From: Sphingobium sp. EP60837
GTDB taxonomy: Bacteria > Pseudomonadota > Alphaproteobacteria > Sphingomonadales > Sphingomonadaceae
Assembly: GCF_001658005.1 (NCBI RefSeq)
Contig: NZ_CP015986.1
Span: forward strand, 1,675,501 to 1,739,500
Reading direction: 5' to 3'
DNA length: 64,000 bases
Shown here in pieces: positions 1-7,746 of this stretch (its first letter is position 1; every line of letters starts with the position of its first letter). The position numbers were made by a program, and so were the translations under genes. The notes beneath the pieces are model-generated. The model was given only the letters and a program-made list of their open reading frames with translations. It ran no database searches and had not been told where the DNA came from.

Positions 1-496
1 GCAGCACTGCGCTGATCAGATTGATGGCAAGGCCGATGACAGCGACCAGCGTCGCCTCACCAAATTTCACCGAAACCGGCTCGAAGAAGCGCAGCACCGA
101 TTCGATCAGGATGAACAGCGCGGTTACGCCGAGCAGAAGGGCGGAGGCAAAGCCCGACAGGTCGCCAACCTTGCCCGTGCCAAAGGTAAAGCGCGGGTTG
201 CGGGCATGACGGCGGGCATAGCCATAGGCGGCCGCCGCCACCGCCAGGGCGCCTGCATGGGTCGCCATGTGGAACCCATCCGCCAGCAGCGCCATCGATC
301 CGGTGATCCAGCCGAAGACGATCTCCACAACCATCGTGGCGGCGGTCAGCCACACCACCCACAGCGTGCGCCGGGCATTCTGGTCATGGCCCGCGCTGAG
401 GTAGATATGGTCGAAATAATGCTGTTCCTCGTCCTCGCCGAGGAAGGGGGCTTGGACAGCCGATGGAGCGTGGTGATGATGGTCGTGCATAGTCAT
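1..496 (-). CDS. dmeF: Co/Ni cation diffusion facilitator DmeF (partial, C-terminus beyond window)
   Basis: Cation-diffusion-facilitator exporter of the inner membrane, expected to expel Co2+/Ni2+ in exchange for protons. The visible 165 residues start with a His cluster (residues 4-9), followed by transmembrane segments. The second segment carries the metal-site pattern D73-x2-H76-x3-H80; the HxxxH form, rather than the HxxxD of zinc CDFs, is typical of DmeF. The ATG at 496 overlaps the stop of the upstream regulator gene by four bases (ATGA), so the two are translationally coupled. A second in-frame ATG lies at 490. The gene runs off the left edge, so its C-terminal cytoplasmic domain cannot be seen. 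Metal specificity is inferred from the motif and from the RcnR-like neighbour. Confidence 0.88.
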   Translation of the reverse strand, partial: MTMHDHHHHAPSAVQAPFLGEDEEQHYFDHIYLSAGHDQNARRTLWVVWLTAATMVVEIVFGWITGSMALLADGFHMATHAGALAVAAAAYGYARRHARNPRFTFGTGKVGDLSGFASALLLGVTALFILIESVLRFFEPVSVKFGEATLVAVIGLAINLISAVL

Positions 497-765
497 TTTC
501 CGTAGCGGCGGATCAGCGCCAGCATCTCTTCCGCCGCCGCCTCTCGTTCCTTGTCGGTCAGGCCGGGGCGGGCGACATGGTCGCGCATATGCTGTTCGAT
601 CAGTTCTTCCATCAAGCTGCCGACCGCGCCGCGCACGGATGCGACAAGCTGCAATGTCTCCGAACAGCCCGCCTCGCCGGACAATTGCCGCTCGATCGCG
701 GCGACCTGGCCGGCGATCCGCCGCACCCGCGCGAGCAGCTTATCCCTGTTTTCCACCACATGCAT
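493..765 (-). CDS. dmeR: RcnR/DmeR-type metal-responsive repressor
   Basis: Small all-helical repressor of the CsoR/RcnR (DUF156) family, 90 aa, expected to derepress the exporter gene when it binds Co2+ or Ni2+. I chose ATG 765 over an upstream in-frame start. It has a good GGGGAG ribosome site six bases upstream, and it places His2, Cys34, His59 and His63 exactly one position before the RcnR nickel ligands H3, C35, H60 and H64. That set argues for Co/Ni rather than copper (CsoR) or formaldehyde (FrmR). Its stop overlaps the dmeF start. A palindrome covers its own translation start, which suggests autoregulation of the dmeR-dmeF pair. Ligand assignment is by alignment from memory. Confidence 0.88.
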   Translation of the reverse strand: MHVVENRDKLLARVRRIAGQVAAIERQLSGEAGCSETLQLVASVRGAVGSLMEELIEQHMRDHVARPGLTDKEREAAAEEMLALIRRYGK

Positions 766-782
766 AGGATACTCCCCTATGC
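762..782 (-). promoter_or_regulatory. Candidate DmeR/RcnR-type operator
   Basis: Perfect 7-bp inverted repeat gcatagg (762-768) / cctatgc (776-782) around the spacer atactcc. On the minus strand it reads as an AT-flanked G tract, the layout known for RcnR and FrmR operators. It spans the dmeR ribosome-binding site and start codon. A second overlapping palindrome ccctat-gct-ataggg lies at 775-789. Binding is inferred. Confidence 0.6.
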
Positions 783-871
783 TATAGGGCAATTTTCGTC
801 AAACGCGTTTAAGTCGCTATTTCTTACATTAATTCCCTTCCCGCCACCGCTCCGCCTGCCTAACAGAAGGG

Positions 872-2023
872 ATGGCTCAGACCTTCGACTGCGACTTGGC
901 GATCCTCGGCGGCGGCCTAGCCGGCAGCCTGATCGCACTCGCCTTCGCCCGACTCCGGCCCGATATCGACCTGCTCCTGATCGAGCGGGACCAGGTTCTT
1001 GGCGGCAACCACCTCTGGTCCTTCTTCGACAGCGACATCCGCCCCGCCGATCGCTGGCTGATCGATCCTCTCGTCACCCACCGCTGGCCCCAGGGTCACG
1101 AAGTCCGCTTCCCCACCTACCGCCGCGTCTTGGACGGCGGCTATAACAGCATCGCCTCGGCCCAGCTCGACGCCCATGTCCGCCATGTCCTCGGCGACCG
1201 TGTCCTGCTGAGCACGGAGGTTGTGGTAGCGGCCGCCGATCATGTCACCCTATCAGACGGCCGCAATATCCGCGCCCGCGCCGTCCTTGACGCGCGGGGT
1301 GGCGGTGACCTGTCGGCGCTAGACTGCGGCTGGCAGAAGTTCGTTGGCCAGGCCCTTCGCTTGGCGCATCCCCATGGATTGGACCGCCCGGTCATCATGG
1401 ACGCCACCGTCGATCAGTTCGACGGCTACCGCTTCGTCTATCTGCTCCCCTTTGGCGATCGCACCATCTTCGTCGAGGACACCTATTACAGCAACAGCCC
1501 AGCCCTCGACCTCCCAGTCCTCGCCGACCGCATCGCGAGCTATGCCGCCCAGCAAGGGTGGCGGGTGGAAGATGTCGTCCATCAGGAAAGCGGCATCCTT
1601 CCCGTCGTCCATGGCGGCGACTTCGATCGCTTCTGGCCGCCAGAGGATAGTGTCCCTCGTGCAGGCGTGCGCGCTGCATTGTTCCAGCCAATGACCGGCT
1701 ATTCGCTGCCCGACGCTGTCGCGACCGCACTCTGGCTCGCCGATCAGCCGCTCAACAGCCTCGCCACCGCAACCCGCGACCGCGCTGCAGCGCATTGGCG
1801 ATCGGGCGGCTATTACCGCTTGCTCGGCAAAATGCTCTTCCTCGCCGCGCAGCCGGACCAGCGCTGGCGCATATTCGATCGCTTCTATCGCCTTAGTCCC
1901 CATCTTATCGGCCGCTTCTACGCAGGCCACTCCACCTGGGCCGACCGCATCCGCATCTTGTGCGGTCGCCCCCCCGTGCCCATAAGGAGCGCCATGCGCG
2001 CATTGTTGAGCCCCTCCGCCTGA
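872..2023 (+). CDS. crtY: Lycopene beta-cyclase CrtY
   Basis: FAD-dependent lycopene cyclase, 383 aa, which closes beta-ionone rings on lycopene to give beta-carotene. It begins with a Rossmann nucleotide-binding segment (GGGLAG near residues 13-18) and has the CrtY-type sequence LGGNHLWSFFDSD around residues 43-55. The length fits bacterial CrtY (about 380-390 aa). An AGAAGGG ribosome site precedes ATG 872. The stop TGA at 2021-2023 overlaps the crtI start (TGATG), so this is the first gene of a crtY-crtI-LOG-crtB operon. It is divergent from dmeR, with an intergenic region of about 100 bases that should hold its promoter. Confidence 0.93.
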   Translation: MAQTFDCDLAILGGGLAGSLIALAFARLRPDIDLLLIERDQVLGGNHLWSFFDSDIRPADRWLIDPLVTHRWPQGHEVRFPTYRRVLDGGYNSIASAQLDAHVRHVLGDRVLLSTEVVVAAADHVTLSDGRNIRARAVLDARGGGDLSALDCGWQKFVGQALRLAHPHGLDRPVIMDATVDQFDGYRFVYLLPFGDRTIFVEDTYYSNSPALDLPVLADRIASYAAQQGWRVEDVVHQESGILPVVHGGDFDRFWPPEDSVPRAGVRAALFQPMTGYSLPDAVATALWLADQPLNSLATATRDRAAAHWRSGGYYRLLGKMLFLAAQPDQRWRIFDRFYRLSPHLIGRFYAGHSTWADRIRILCGRPPVPIRSAMRALLSPSA

Positions 2024-3504
2024 TGAACCGTAAAGCGATCGTCATTGGGGCAGGCTTCGGCGGCCTCGCCCTTGCCATCCGCCTGCAATCGGCCGGGGTC
2101 GAGACAACGCTGGTCGAAGCGCGCGATCGCCCTGGCGGCCGTGCTTATATGTGGGAAAAGGACGGCTTCGTCTTCGACGCAGGCCCCACCGTGGTCACCG
2201 ACCCGGATTGCCTTGCCGAGCTATGGCGCTTGTCCGGCCATGACATGGCGGAGGATGTCAGCCTCGTGCCCGTCTCGCCCTTCTACCGTCTCAACTGGCG
2301 CGACGGCACGAATTTCGACTATTCCAACGACGAAAACGCCCTCCGCGCGCAGATCGCTAAGCTCAACCCGCAGGATGTCGCAGGCTATCAGCGCTTCCTC
2401 GATTATTCGGAGGGCGTTTATGAGGAGGGCTACCGCAAGCTCGGCTCGGTCGCCTTCCTCGATTTCGCCTCCATGGTCCGCGCCGCCCCCGCGCTCGCCA
2501 AGCATCAGGCGTGGCGTTCGGTCTATTCGGTCGTCTCCTCCTATGTGAAGGATGAACGGCTGCGGCAGGCTTTATCCTTCCACACCCTGCTGGTCGGCGG
2601 CAACCCGATGCAGACCAGCGCCATCTATGCCCTCATCCACAAACTGGAAAAGGATGGTGGCGTCTGGTTCGCCAAAGGCGGCACCAACCGGCTTGTGCAA
2701 GGCATGGCGACGCATTTCGAGCGGCTCGGCGGCACACTGCGCCTCGCTGATCCTGTGGTGCGGATCGAAACCCATGGCGACCGCGCCGTCGCCGTATCGA
2801 CCGCCTCGGGTTGGCGGGGGGATGCGGATGCGGTCGCGACCAACGCCGACCTCATGCACAGCTATCGCGACCTGATCGGCCATCATCCCCGCGGGCAGAA
2901 GCAGGCGGAGAAGCTCGCCCGCAAGCGCTGGTCGCCCAGCCTCTTCGTCCTGCATTTCGGCATTAAGGGCAGCTGGCCCGGCATCCCGCATCATATGATC
3001 CTGTTCGGTCCCCGCTATGGGGGATTGCTGACCGACATCTATGATCATGGCGTGCTGCCGCAGGACTTCTCCTTATATCTGCACCATCCGACGGTCACGG
3101 ATCCGTCGATGGCGCCTGACGGCCATTCGACCTTCTATGCGCTCGCGCCGGTGCCTCATCTGGGCAAGCTTCCGATCGATTGGGAGCAGTTTGGTCCCGT
3201 CTATGCCGAGCGGATACTGGACGAGATTCAGCACCGGCTGATCCCCGACATCCGATCGCGCATCGTGACCCAATTCCATTATGCACCGCCCGATTTTCAA
3301 CATGACCTTTCCGCCCATCTGGGCAGTGCCTTCAGCCTGGAGCCGCTCCTGACGCAAAGTGCCTGGTTCCGTGCCCATAATCGAGACGATGTGATCCCGA
3401 ACCTCTATCTCGTGGGCGCGGGCACTCACCCGGGCGCGGGCATTCCGGGCGTGGTCGGCAGCGCGAAGGCGACCGCCGCGCTGATGCTGGAGGAGCTGGT
3501 TTGA
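2023..3504 (+). CDS. crtI: Phytoene desaturase CrtI
   Basis: Flavin-dependent phytoene desaturase, 493 aa, converting phytoene to lycopene. It has an N-terminal dinucleotide-binding fold (GAGFGG near residues 8-13, then E32 and RPGGRA), and the CrtI C-terminal signature ending GAGTHPGAGIPG near residues 465-476, which closes the FAD site. The start ATG 2023 overlaps the crtY stop by one base; an earlier in-frame start inside crtY is less likely because it would add an unrelated 21-residue tail. It ends in overlap with the LOG-family gene. Its product feeds CrtY and its substrate comes from CrtB, both in the same operon. Confidence 0.94.
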   Translation: MNRKAIVIGAGFGGLALAIRLQSAGVETTLVEARDRPGGRAYMWEKDGFVFDAGPTVVTDPDCLAELWRLSGHDMAEDVSLVPVSPFYRLNWRDGTNFDYSNDENALRAQIAKLNPQDVAGYQRFLDYSEGVYEEGYRKLGSVAFLDFASMVRAAPALAKHQAWRSVYSVVSSYVKDERLRQALSFHTLLVGGNPMQTSAIYALIHKLEKDGGVWFAKGGTNRLVQGMATHFERLGGTLRLADPVVRIETHGDRAVAVSTASGWRGDADAVATNADLMHSYRDLIGHHPRGQKQAEKLARKRWSPSLFVLHFGIKGSWPGIPHHMILFGPRYGGLLTDIYDHGVLPQDFSLYLHHPTVTDPSMAPDGHSTFYALAPVPHLGKLPIDWEQFGPVYAERILDEIQHRLIPDIRSRIVTQFHYAPPDFQHDLSAHLGSAFSLEPLLTQSAWFRAHNRDDVIPNLYLVGAGTHPGAGIPGVVGSAKATAALMLEELV

Positions 3505-4082
3505 AGCGTCTTGCCGTCTATTGCGGCTCAGCCCTACCGGCTGATCCCGTCTATGTCGAAGCGGCGCGCCATGTCGGCCGCACCCTGGCCCAGCGCGGCA
3601 TCGGCGTCGTCTATGGTGGCGGGCGGCTGGGCCTCATGGGCGCGGTTGCCGACGCGGCGCTGGAGGCGGGAGGCGAAGTGGTCGGCGTCATCCCGGATGC
3701 ACTGGTCAGCGCGGAAGTCGCGCATCGCGGCTGTACCGAGCTTCACGTCGTACAGACCATGCATCAGCGCAAGGCGCTGTTCACGGACCTGTCCGACGGC
3801 TTCGTGACCTTGCCCGGCGGCGTCGGCACGATGGATGAACTGTGGGAGGCGATCAGTTGGGCGCAGCTTGGCTACCACGCCAAGCCCGTGGGCTTGCTCA
3901 ACGTCGCCGGCTTTTACGACCAACTCATCGCCTTCAACCGGCATATGATCGGCACCGGCTTCATCCGCCCGCAGCATGCCAATATTCTCGTGCACGCAGC
4001 TGCGATCGAACCGCTGCTCGATCAGATGGCCGCCTACCAGGCTCATGAGCCGATCTTCGCCATAAAAGCCGATCGCCTCTAG
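3501..4082 (+). CDS. LOG family protein (nucleoside-5'-monophosphate phosphoribohydrolase)
   Basis: LOG (Lonely Guy, TIGR00730) family enzyme, 193 aa. Family members hydrolyse cytokinin riboside monophosphates or AMP to the free base and ribose 5-phosphate. The Rossmann-like fold is indicated by YGGGRLGLMG near residues 38-47, and the active-site signature PGGVGTMDE lies near residues 101-109. Translation starts at TTG 3501, sharing bases with the crtI stop (TTGA), so it is coupled to the carotenoid genes. The role in this operon is unknown; it is not a carotenoid enzyme. The natural substrate cannot be read from sequence. Confidence 0.9.
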   Translation: MKRLAVYCGSALPADPVYVEAARHVGRTLAQRGIGVVYGGGRLGLMGAVADAALEAGGEVVGVIPDALVSAEVAHRGCTELHVVQTMHQRKALFTDLSDGFVTLPGGVGTMDELWEAISWAQLGYHAKPVGLLNVAGFYDQLIAFNRHMIGTGFIRPQHANILVHAAAIEPLLDQMAAYQAHEPIFAIKADRL

Positions 4083-4119
4083 TCATCGCTGGCGCTTGCG
4101 GGATGGAGAGGGGACGGGC

Positions 4120-5079
4120 ATGTCGCCAAGCGTGACCCATTTTGACCGCTCAACCCTGGTGGCCCACGCCCGCGATAGCATCGTCCGGGGCTCCAAATCC
4201 TTCGCCCTGGCTTCCAAGCTGTTCGACCGCGAAACGCGAGAACGCGCATGGCTTCTCTATGCCTGGTGCCGCAAATGCGACGACATCGCCGATGGTCAGG
4301 ATCATGGCGGAACGATGCAGGGCGTTACGGACGGGCAGGCGCGGTTGTCGGCGATACGCGTGCTTACCGATGCGGCCTTGCGGGGCGAGCCAACCGGCGA
4401 TCCCGCTTTCGACGGCTTCGGCCTCGTCATGCGCGAATGCCGCATCCCAGACCGCTACGCCCACGATCTGCTCGAAGGTTTCGCGCTCGACGCCCGCGAC
4501 TGGCGGCCCCACAGCGAAGCGGACATGCTGCGCTATTGCTATCATGTCGCCGGGGCTGTCGGGTGCATGATGGCGGTGCTGATGGGCGTCGATCCGGAGG
4601 ACGAAGCCACCCTCGACCGGGCTTGCGACCTTGGCCTCGCCTTCCAGCTTGCCAACATCGCCCGCGACATCAGTGAGGATGAGGCGGTAGATCGCTGCTA
4701 CTTGCCCGAGGAATGGTTGGTCGAAATGGATATCCCACCTGGCGAGCATATGAAGCCATGGGTTCGGCCCAGGCTCGCCATCCTGGCCCGCCGCCTTGCC
4801 GACATGGCTGCGGCTTATGAGGACAGCGCCCGCCACGGCACCGGCGCGCTACCGCCTCGGTCGGCTTGGGCTGTACTCGCGGCAGCTGGCATTTATGGCG
4901 ACATAGCCCGCGAAGTCGCTCGCCGGGGCGAGCAAGCGTGGGACCATCGTGTCGTTACGCCCAAGCTGGAAAAGCTGGGCTGGGTTCTTCGCGCCGCCTT
5001 GCAAGTCTCAGGCCGCGCCCGCCGTTGGCCAGTCGTGACGGCGCGCCCTTCGCAGCTTTGGACCCGTCGAGCAGGCTGA
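4120..5079 (+). CDS. crtB: Phytoene synthase CrtB
   Basis: Squalene/phytoene synthase, 319 aa, condensing two geranylgeranyl diphosphates to phytoene, the first committed carotenoid step. The two aspartate-rich Mg2+-diphosphate motifs are visible: CDDIAD at residues 53-58, and DISEDEA following the helix FQLANIAR. I use ATG 4120 rather than the upstream TTG 4096: a GGAGAGG site precedes it and the family aligns from here. It lies 37 bases after the LOG gene and is the last gene of the crt operon. A terminator follows at once, oriented for the convergent amtB. Confidence 0.92.
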   Translation: MSPSVTHFDRSTLVAHARDSIVRGSKSFALASKLFDRETRERAWLLYAWCRKCDDIADGQDHGGTMQGVTDGQARLSAIRVLTDAALRGEPTGDPAFDGFGLVMRECRIPDRYAHDLLEGFALDARDWRPHSEADMLRYCYHVAGAVGCMMAVLMGVDPEDEATLDRACDLGLAFQLANIARDISEDEAVDRCYLPEEWLVEMDIPPGEHMKPWVRPRLAILARRLADMAAAYEDSARHGTGALPPRSAWAVLAAAGIYGDIAREVARRGEQAWDHRVVTPKLEKLGWVLRAALQVSGRARRWPVVTARPSQLWTRRAG

Positions 5080-5080
5080 C

Positions 5081-5111
5081 AAAAAAAGGACCGATACTTT
5101 CGTACCGGTCC
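5081..5111 (-). terminator. Rho-independent terminator of glnK-amtB
   Basis: Read on the minus strand, a GC-rich hairpin (5111-5088, arms ggaccg/cggtcc extended by tac/gta with a mismatch) is followed by seven T residues (5087-5081). It lies about 70 bases past the amtB stop and directly after the crtB stop, separating the convergent operons. Confidence 0.75.
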
Positions 5112-5180
5112 CAGGCGTGTTCGCAGGAGGAACAAGGTGAGGCGGGCGGGCCGTTCTTTCCGGCCCACCCTGCCGAATTC

Positions 5181-6605
5181 TTAGTAGTTGTAGGCGCGTT
5201 CGCCGTGGCTCGAGAGATCCAGACCTTCCATCTCGGCTTCGACGTTCGGGCGCAGGCCCATGGTCTTGTCGATGATGAAGTAGAGGATCGCGCTGCCGAT
5301 GCCCGAGAAGAGCAGGGTGAACACGACTGCCTTGACCTGGATCCAGACCTGAGCCGGGATGCTGTAGGCTTCCGGATGGAAGGCCGCCGGGAAGACGGTG
5401 TAGTCGAACACGCCCTGGCCGCCGAGCGACGGCGCCGCGACGATGCCGGTGGCAATGGCGCCGACGATGCCGCCGATGCAGTGCACGCCGAACACGTCCA
5501 GGCTGTCGTCATAGCCGACCTTGCCCTTCACGAACGCCACGAAGATGTAGCAGATCGGCGAAACGACGAAGCCGAGGACGATCGAGGTCATGGGAGCCGC
5601 AAAGCCCGCAGCCGGGGTGATGGCGACCAGACCAGCAACCGCGCCCGTGACCGCGCCCAACAGCGAAGACTTGCCATGGTGGACCTGCTCGACCAGCGAC
5701 CAGCTCACCGCCGCCGCGCAGGTGGCGACCATGGTGTTGATGAAGGCGACGCCGGTGACGGCATTGGCTTCCAGGTTGGAGCCAGCGTTGAAACCGAACC
5801 AGCCGACCCACAGCAGGCTCGCGCCGATCATGGTCATGGTCAGCGAGTGCGGCGGCATGGGTTCCTTGGGGAAGCCTACGCGCTTGCCGATCATGATCGC
5901 GCCGACAAGGCCAGCGATACCGGCGTTGATGTGGACGACGGTGCCGCCCGCAAAGTCGAGCGCGCCCCAGCCCCAGAGCAGGCCGTAGTCGGTCGGAGCA
6001 TCAACCAGGAAGTCCGGGCCAGCCCAGTACCAAACCATGTGCGCCATCGGGAAATAGATCACCGTCAGCCACAGCACCACGAACACCATCAGCGAAGAGA
6101 ATTTCACGCGCTCCGCAAAGGCGCCGACGATCAGCGCCGGAGTAATCATGGCAAAGGTCATCTGGAAGACGACGAACACGAATTCGGGCAGATAGACGTT
6201 GTTGCTGAACGTCGCGCCGTAGGTGGTGCCATCGACGCCCATCAGGAACGCCTTGGAAAGCCCGCCGAAGAAGGGATTGGAACCGCCCGAAGTGAAGGCG
6301 ATCGAATAGCCCCAGCAGCACCAGACCAGGCCGGCGACCGAAACGATCATGAACACCTGCATGAGGATGCTCAGCATGTTCTTCGTGCGGACCAGGCCGC
6401 CGTAGAAGAGCGCAAGGCCCGGAACGGACATCATCAGGACCAGCGCGGCCGAGATCAGCATCCAGGCGACGTCGCCCTTATTGACCATGCCCGCCATCGC
6501 AGCGGCGTCTGGCGCCTTGATCGGCGCGGCGAGCGCCGGCGCGGCCGCGAGAAGGGTCAGCGCAGCCGCCCCCATCACGCCGCAAAACTTCTTGGAAAAG
6601 GTCAT
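5181..6605 (-). CDS. amtB: Ammonium transporter AmtB
   Basis: Inner-membrane ammonium channel of the Amt/MEP/Rh family, 474 aa. A Sec signal peptide (residues 1 to about 26, ending ALAAP) is followed by about eleven membrane segments. The segment GLALFYGGLVRTKN near residues 63-76 is an Amt hallmark, and the pore His regions (HMVWYWAG and VHCIGG) are present. The start is ATG 6605, as it carries the signal peptide; the open frame continues upstream into the glnK region but that is not coding. The gene lies 13 bases after glnK in the standard glnK-amtB pair, in which the PII protein plugs the channel when ammonium is plentiful. Expression is expected to follow the sigma-54 promoter upstream of glnK. 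Confidence 0.96.
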   Translation of the reverse strand: MTFSKKFCGVMGAAALTLLAAAPALAAPIKAPDAAAMAGMVNKGDVAWMLISAALVLMMSVPGLALFYGGLVRTKNMLSILMQVFMIVSVAGLVWCCWGYSIAFTSGGSNPFFGGLSKAFLMGVDGTTYGATFSNNVYLPEFVFVVFQMTFAMITPALIVGAFAERVKFSSLMVFVVLWLTVIYFPMAHMVWYWAGPDFLVDAPTDYGLLWGWGALDFAGGTVVHINAGIAGLVGAIMIGKRVGFPKEPMPPHSLTMTMIGASLLWVGWFGFNAGSNLEANAVTGVAFINTMVATCAAAVSWSLVEQVHHGKSSLLGAVTGAVAGLVAITPAAGFAAPMTSIVLGFVVSPICYIFVAFVKGKVGYDDSLDVFGVHCIGGIVGAIATGIVAAPSLGGQGVFDYTVFPAAFHPEAYSIPAQVWIQVKAVVFTLLFSGIGSAILYFIIDKTMGLRPNVEAEMEGLDLSSHGERAYNY

Positions 6606-6618
6606 TATTCCCCCCTTC

Positions 6619-6957
6619 TTACAGCGCGGTTTCGCCGGTCTCGCCCGTGCGGATGCGCACGGCCTGACCGACATCGAGGACGAAGATTTTGCCGTCACCG
6701 ATCGCGCCGGAGTTGGCAGCCTGCTGCGTGGCTTCCACCACCCGCGGCGCGAGGTCGTCATCGCAGACCACCTCGATCTTGATTTTCGGAACCATGTTCG
6801 TGGAATATTCGGCGCCCCGATAGATTTCGGTTTGCCCCTTCTGGCGGCCGAAGCCCTTCACCTCGGACACCGTCATGCCGGCGATGCCGAGCGAGGAGAG
6901 TGCCTCGCGGACATCGTCAAGCTTGAACGGCTTGATGATAGCCATGACAAGTTTCAT
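6619..6957 (-). CDS. glnK: Nitrogen regulatory protein P-II (GlnK)
   Basis: PII signal protein, 112 aa, the normal family length. It forms a trimer that senses ATP/ADP and 2-oxoglutarate, is uridylylated at Tyr51 (visible in RGAEYS), and docks on AmtB through the T-loop (residues 37-55). The conserved C-terminal sequence TGETGETAL is intact. It is first in the glnK-amtB operon, 13 bases ahead of amtB. A sigma-54 promoter starts about 34 bases upstream of the ATG, so transcription should rise under nitrogen limitation through NtrC. The NtrC site itself was not identified. Confidence 0.96.
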   Translation of the reverse strand: MKLVMAIIKPFKLDDVREALSSLGIAGMTVSEVKGFGRQKGQTEIYRGAEYSTNMVPKIKIEVVCDDDLAPRVVEATQQAANSGAIGDGKIFVLDVGQAVRIRTGETGETAL

Positions 6958-6990
6958 GTCGCCCCCTGTTTAATGGTGTGCGGCGACATT

Positions 6991-7008
6991 CCAGCAAGAG
7001 GCGTGCCA
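6991..7008 (-). promoter_or_regulatory. Sigma-54 (-24/-12) promoter of glnK-amtB
   Basis: On the minus strand 7008-6991 reads TGGCACG, four bases, TTGCTGG, an exact match to the RpoN consensus TGGCACG-N4-TTGC. Transcription would start near 6980, leaving a leader of about 22 bases before glnK ATG 6957. Enhancer (NtrC) sites would lie further upstream, between 7010 and 7116. Confidence 0.85.
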
Positions 7009-7066
7009 ATTCGGCAAAGTCGTTCTGTTCGGGACTTTTCTCAGAAGGTTTCCATCTCGACCGCTA

Positions 7067-7112
7067 AAAAAATGGGCAGCGGAAGGGTGATGCCCAAAAA
7101 ATGGGCAGCGGA
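7067..7112. repeat. Tandem 17-bp direct repeat with hairpin potential
   Basis: aaaaaatgggcagcgga occurs at 7067-7083 and again at 7096-7112, separated by 12 bases. The second copy pairs with a preceding tgccc (tgccca/tgggca around A5) to give a small hairpin. It sits just past the stop of the DUF924 gene; on the minus strand the hairpin is followed by a T-rich stretch, so it may act as a terminator. Function is inferred only. Confidence 0.5.
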
Positions 7113-7116
7113 GCGT

Positions 7117-7692
7117 CTACCAGTTTTCAGCCTGCTGAGCGGCCTCTTGTTCCTCGGCCAGGGTCTTTCGCCCAAGTACGGCATTCCGGTGCGGGAAGCG
7201 GCCGAACTGCTCGATCATGTCATGATGATCGCGGGCAAACTCCAGCGAGCGGCTGTCGCCTGCCGCTTCGAACAGGCTAAGCGACAGCTTCTGATCTTCC
7301 AGATCTTCACTGTGCTGAAACGGCATGTAGAAGAATAGACGCCCCGCCCCGCCAATCTGTATGTCATAGCCATGGGAGATCGCTCCACGGGCTACGGCGC
7401 GCGCCAGCTCATCTGTTGCATAAGCCTTTGGGGTGCCGCGAAACATATTCCGGGGCAGTTGATCGAACAGCAGGACGGCGGCGAGGGCATCGTCGGCGCG
7501 GTCGAGAAAGACCTCACCCGCTAATAACCGCTTCTCTTCCCACAGGGTCGCAAAGCGGGTCGCACATTGCCGATCCAGATCGGCATCATGGGTCCACCAA
7601 CGCTGCTCGCCAACCTTGTTGAACCAAAAGTCCAGAAGCGCCGCAGCCCAGTCGGCGGTAACGGCATCATGGCTGTCCGTCAGCATGTTCAT
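7117..7692 (-). CDS. DUF924 family protein
   Basis: Conserved protein of the DUF924 family, 191 aa, predicted cytoplasmic and helical (TPR-like in solved relatives). The family pattern is visible: LLDFWF near residue 20, then VLLFDQLPRNMFRGTP near 73-88 and FFYMPFQHSEDLEDQ near 119-133. No catalytic function is established for the family. It stands alone between the glnK promoter region and tldD, on the minus strand. ATG 7692 is used; a second in-frame ATG two codons later is equally possible. Confidence 0.85.
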   Translation of the reverse strand: MNMLTDSHDAVTADWAAALLDFWFNKVGEQRWWTHDADLDRQCATRFATLWEEKRLLAGEVFLDRADDALAAVLLFDQLPRNMFRGTPKAYATDELARAVARGAISHGYDIQIGGAGRLFFYMPFQHSEDLEDQKLSLSLFEAAGDSRSLEFARDHHDMIEQFGRFPHRNAVLGRKTLAEEQEAAQQAENW

Positions 7693-7746
7693 ACAGAAAT
7701 AAAGATGCGGCGGGACAGTGGTTCCTCAGCCCGTAGCGGCGGCGCC

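Noticed and set aside
4866..6782. 638-codon plus-strand frame opposite amtB and glnK
   Set aside because: Antisense shadow of two certain genes; composition is Arg/Asp/His-rich as expected for such shadows.
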